A stretch of DNA of 6,250 nt, from NCBI GenBank assembly GCA_002919115.1, contig PKER01000190.1:1-6250 (forward strand), given 5' to 3'. Below the pieces are notes generated by a model. The model did not search any database, had not been told where the DNA came from, and worked only from the letters and a program-made list of their open reading frames with translations. Of the stretch, positions 5,238 through 6,250 are shown piece after piece; within the stretch, counting starts at the first letter, position 1, and each line of letters starts with the position of its first letter. This DNA is from a bacterium. GTDB lineage: Bacteria; Actinomycetota; Thermoleophilia; Solirubrobacterales; 70-9. The position numbers were made by a program, and so were the translations under genes.

Positions 5238-6089
5238 CTACAGCAGGATGATGCTGATCACGATCGCGGCCGCCGTGCCATACAGCGAGAGGTTCGCGAA
5301 GAACCGCTCCCAGACGCCGCGATAGCGCACGGCGCCCATCAGCACGAGGCCGACGACGTGCGCCAGGTTGATCAGGCCGAACGCGCCCGCGAGCAGCAGG
5401 CGGACCGTGTCCTTGTTGACGCCGCCGCCGCGGGTCTCGGAGAGGCCCTCCGAGTCCGCGGAGGCGAGCACGACCAAAACGATCGTGCCGACGATCGCGA
5501 CGACGACCCCGAGCACGTCCCGCACCGAGAGCGGGGGCAGGTTGCCCGACCGCGTGTCGATCTCGGCGTCCGGCGGCGGCTGGGCGCCCTGCGAGACGTG
5601 CGTGCGCTCGTGGTGGCCGTCGGGGAAGATCTCGTAGTGGACGACCGGCAGGTCGAAGCGCTGGCTCGCGCGGTCGAAGAGGTCGCCCTCCAGCCAGCGA
5701 GTGCCCTCGTGGTGGGTGACGAGCACGATCTCCTCGGTCGGGGCGCGCCGCAGCGCGTCCTCGATCGCGAGCAGGGGGTCGGAGTCGCCGACGAACCCGT
5801 CGGCCTCGATGCCGGTCTCGCGCGCCTCCTCGACCGACTTGCTCAGGCGCTCCTCGGCGAGCTTGCGGCTCCGGTCGATGTTGCCCGAGGCGTGCTCGAG
5901 GCGCGAGTCGGCGAACGCCGGCGCGACCACGTGCACCTCCGTCGGGCGGCCGTCGCGGTGCGCGTTCAGCTCCTCGCGCAGGGGCGCGGTGATGTGCTCG
6001 TCGGCCGCGACCACGAGGATCCGGAAGGGATCCCCGGGGCCGGGCTTGGGGACTTCGACTACGGGCTTTGTGCCGGCTCCAGATTCCAC
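5238..6089 (-). CDS. Universal-stress-protein-like domain fused to three membrane segments
   Basis: The 283-residue protein begins with a short Pro/Gly-rich lead and then a Rossmann-like alpha/beta domain (about 22-155). Its strands include RILVVAAD (23-30), EVHVVAPAF (51-59) and EEIVLVTHH (119-127). The stretch GFVGDSDPLLAIEDALRR (98-115) and the closing FDLPVVHYE (145-153) follow the order of a universal stress protein. The glycine-rich nucleotide loop of ATP-binding USPs (Gx2Gx9G[S/T]) is not evident after strand 4, where HHEGTRWLEGDLFDRA stands instead, so ATP binding is doubtful. A linker (154-188) leads to membrane segments at about 191-209, 229-253 and 265-283, the last ending at the C-terminus. 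The start is GTG 6089 with no Shine-Dalgarno site; TAACGC (6101-6096) lies six bases upstream. It diverges from tRNA-Pro by 87 bases. A membrane-tethered stress sensor or regulator is inferred; the family match is moderate. Confidence 0.78.
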   Translation of the reverse strand: MESGAGTKPVVEVPKPGPGDPFRILVVAADEHITAPLREELNAHRDGRPTEVHVVAPAFADSRLEHASGNIDRSRKLAEERLSKSVEEARETGIEADGFVGDSDPLLAIEDALRRAPTEEIVLVTHHEGTRWLEGDLFDRASQRFDLPVVHYEIFPDGHHERTHVSQGAQPPPDAEIDTRSGNLPPLSVRDVLGVVVAIVGTIVLVVLASADSEGLSETRGGGVNKDTVRLLLAGAFGLINLAHVVGLVLMGAVRYRGVWERFFANLSLYGTAAAIVISIILL

Positions 6090-6156
6090 ATCTGAGCGTT
6101 ACCCAAGGGGTACGCGTGCAAACTGACGCGCGATCAGGCAGAAACTTTCGCGGGCC

Positions 6157-6165
6157 TGCGATAAT
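6157..6165 (+). promoter_or_regulatory. Extended -10 promoter for tRNA-Pro
   Basis: TGCGATAAT combines a TGn extension with GATAAT (6160-6165), matching TATAAT at five of six bases. It predicts transcription from about 6172, five bases before the mature tRNA 5' end at 6177. No good -35 is seen at 16-18 bases upstream, which is tolerable for an extended -10 promoter. Confidence 0.6.
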
Positions 6166-6176
6166 TGACGACCGCT

Positions 6177-6250
6177 CGGGGCGTGGCGCAGCCTGGTAGC
6201 GCGCACCGTTCGGGTCGGTGAGGTCCCCGGTTCAAATCCGGGCGCCCCGA
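6177..6250 (+). tRNA. tRNA-Pro, anticodon CGG
   Basis: A complete cloverleaf is visible. The acceptor stem CGGGGCG (6177-6183) pairs perfectly with CGCCCCG (6243-6249), leaving discriminator A6250. The D-arm has GCGC stems around AGCCTGGTA. The anticodon stem CACCG/CGGTG (6204-6208, 6216-6220) encloses the loop TTCGGGT, with anticodon CGG at 6211-6213 and the G37 expected of proline tRNAs. The variable loop is AGGTC, and the T-arm is CCCGG-TTCAAAT-CCGGG (6226-6242). It reads CCG codons, which are favoured in a genome this GC-rich. The window ends at the discriminator base, so whether CCA is encoded cannot be seen. Confidence 0.96.

Noticed and set aside
4995..6095. A 366-codon plus-strand frame over the VTT and USP-membrane genes
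   Set aside because: It is low-complexity Arg/Ala/Val/Asp sequence antisense to two genes with clear membrane segments and domain signatures.
1..6250. CRISPR array, insertion sequence, attachment site or defence genes
   Set aside because: No spaced direct repeats, transposase or integrase motifs, or terminal inverted repeats were seen. The tRNA sits at the window edge, so any integration 3' of it cannot be judged.

Overview
The window is very GC-rich and gene-dense, with short intergenic gaps. Its gene content and codon use fit a free-living actinobacterium. The acyl-CoA synthetase, the degenerate thioredoxin-fold protein and the 60-residue HTH-like protein look most like the Thermoleophilia/Solirubrobacterales, but that placement is inference from protein flavour, not a measured match. 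There is no sign of phage, transposon, CRISPR or other mobile DNA, and no intergenic stretch exceeds about 115 bases.

Layout. (1) 1-375, plus: 3' end of a SpoIIE/PP2C-type phosphatase gene. (2) 404-2218, minus: a complete long-chain acyl-CoA synthetase, convergent with (1). (3) 2333-2515, minus: a 60-residue protein with an IF2_N/HTH-like look, a GTG start, a strong ribosome binding site, its own TTGACA promoter and a downstream hairpin. (4) 2617-3378, minus: a Nif3/YbgI-family dinuclear-metal protein with all five metal ligands. (5) 3417-3698 and 3695-4417, plus: a two-gene operon divergent from Nif3. It encodes a small acidic unknown protein, then a membrane-anchored DsbA-like protein whose CxxC has become Ala-Thr-Asn-Ala. 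The two genes overlap by 4 bases (TTGA). (6) 4430-5176, minus: a TVP38/TMEM64 (VTT-domain, DedA superfamily) membrane protein, convergent with the operon. (7) 5238-6089, minus: a universal-stress-protein-like domain joined to three C-terminal membrane segments. (8) 6177-6250, plus: tRNA-Pro(CGG), with an extended -10 promoter, reaching the last base of the window.

How the genes relate. No single pathway unites them; most look like independent housekeeping units. Three encode membrane or membrane-anchored proteins (3695-4417, 4430-5176, 5238-6089), and fatty-acid activation by the acyl-CoA synthetase also serves membrane lipid metabolism. GC-rich inverted repeats lie at or just after nearly every gene end. 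The clearest is a perfect 24-bp palindrome at 4412-4435 that contains the stop codons of both converging genes.

I do not see a clear new defence or biosynthetic system. The points most worth a second look are the catalytically stripped DsbA-like protein and its coupled unknown partner, the USP-membrane fusion, the autonomous 60-residue gene, and the shared-stop palindrome.
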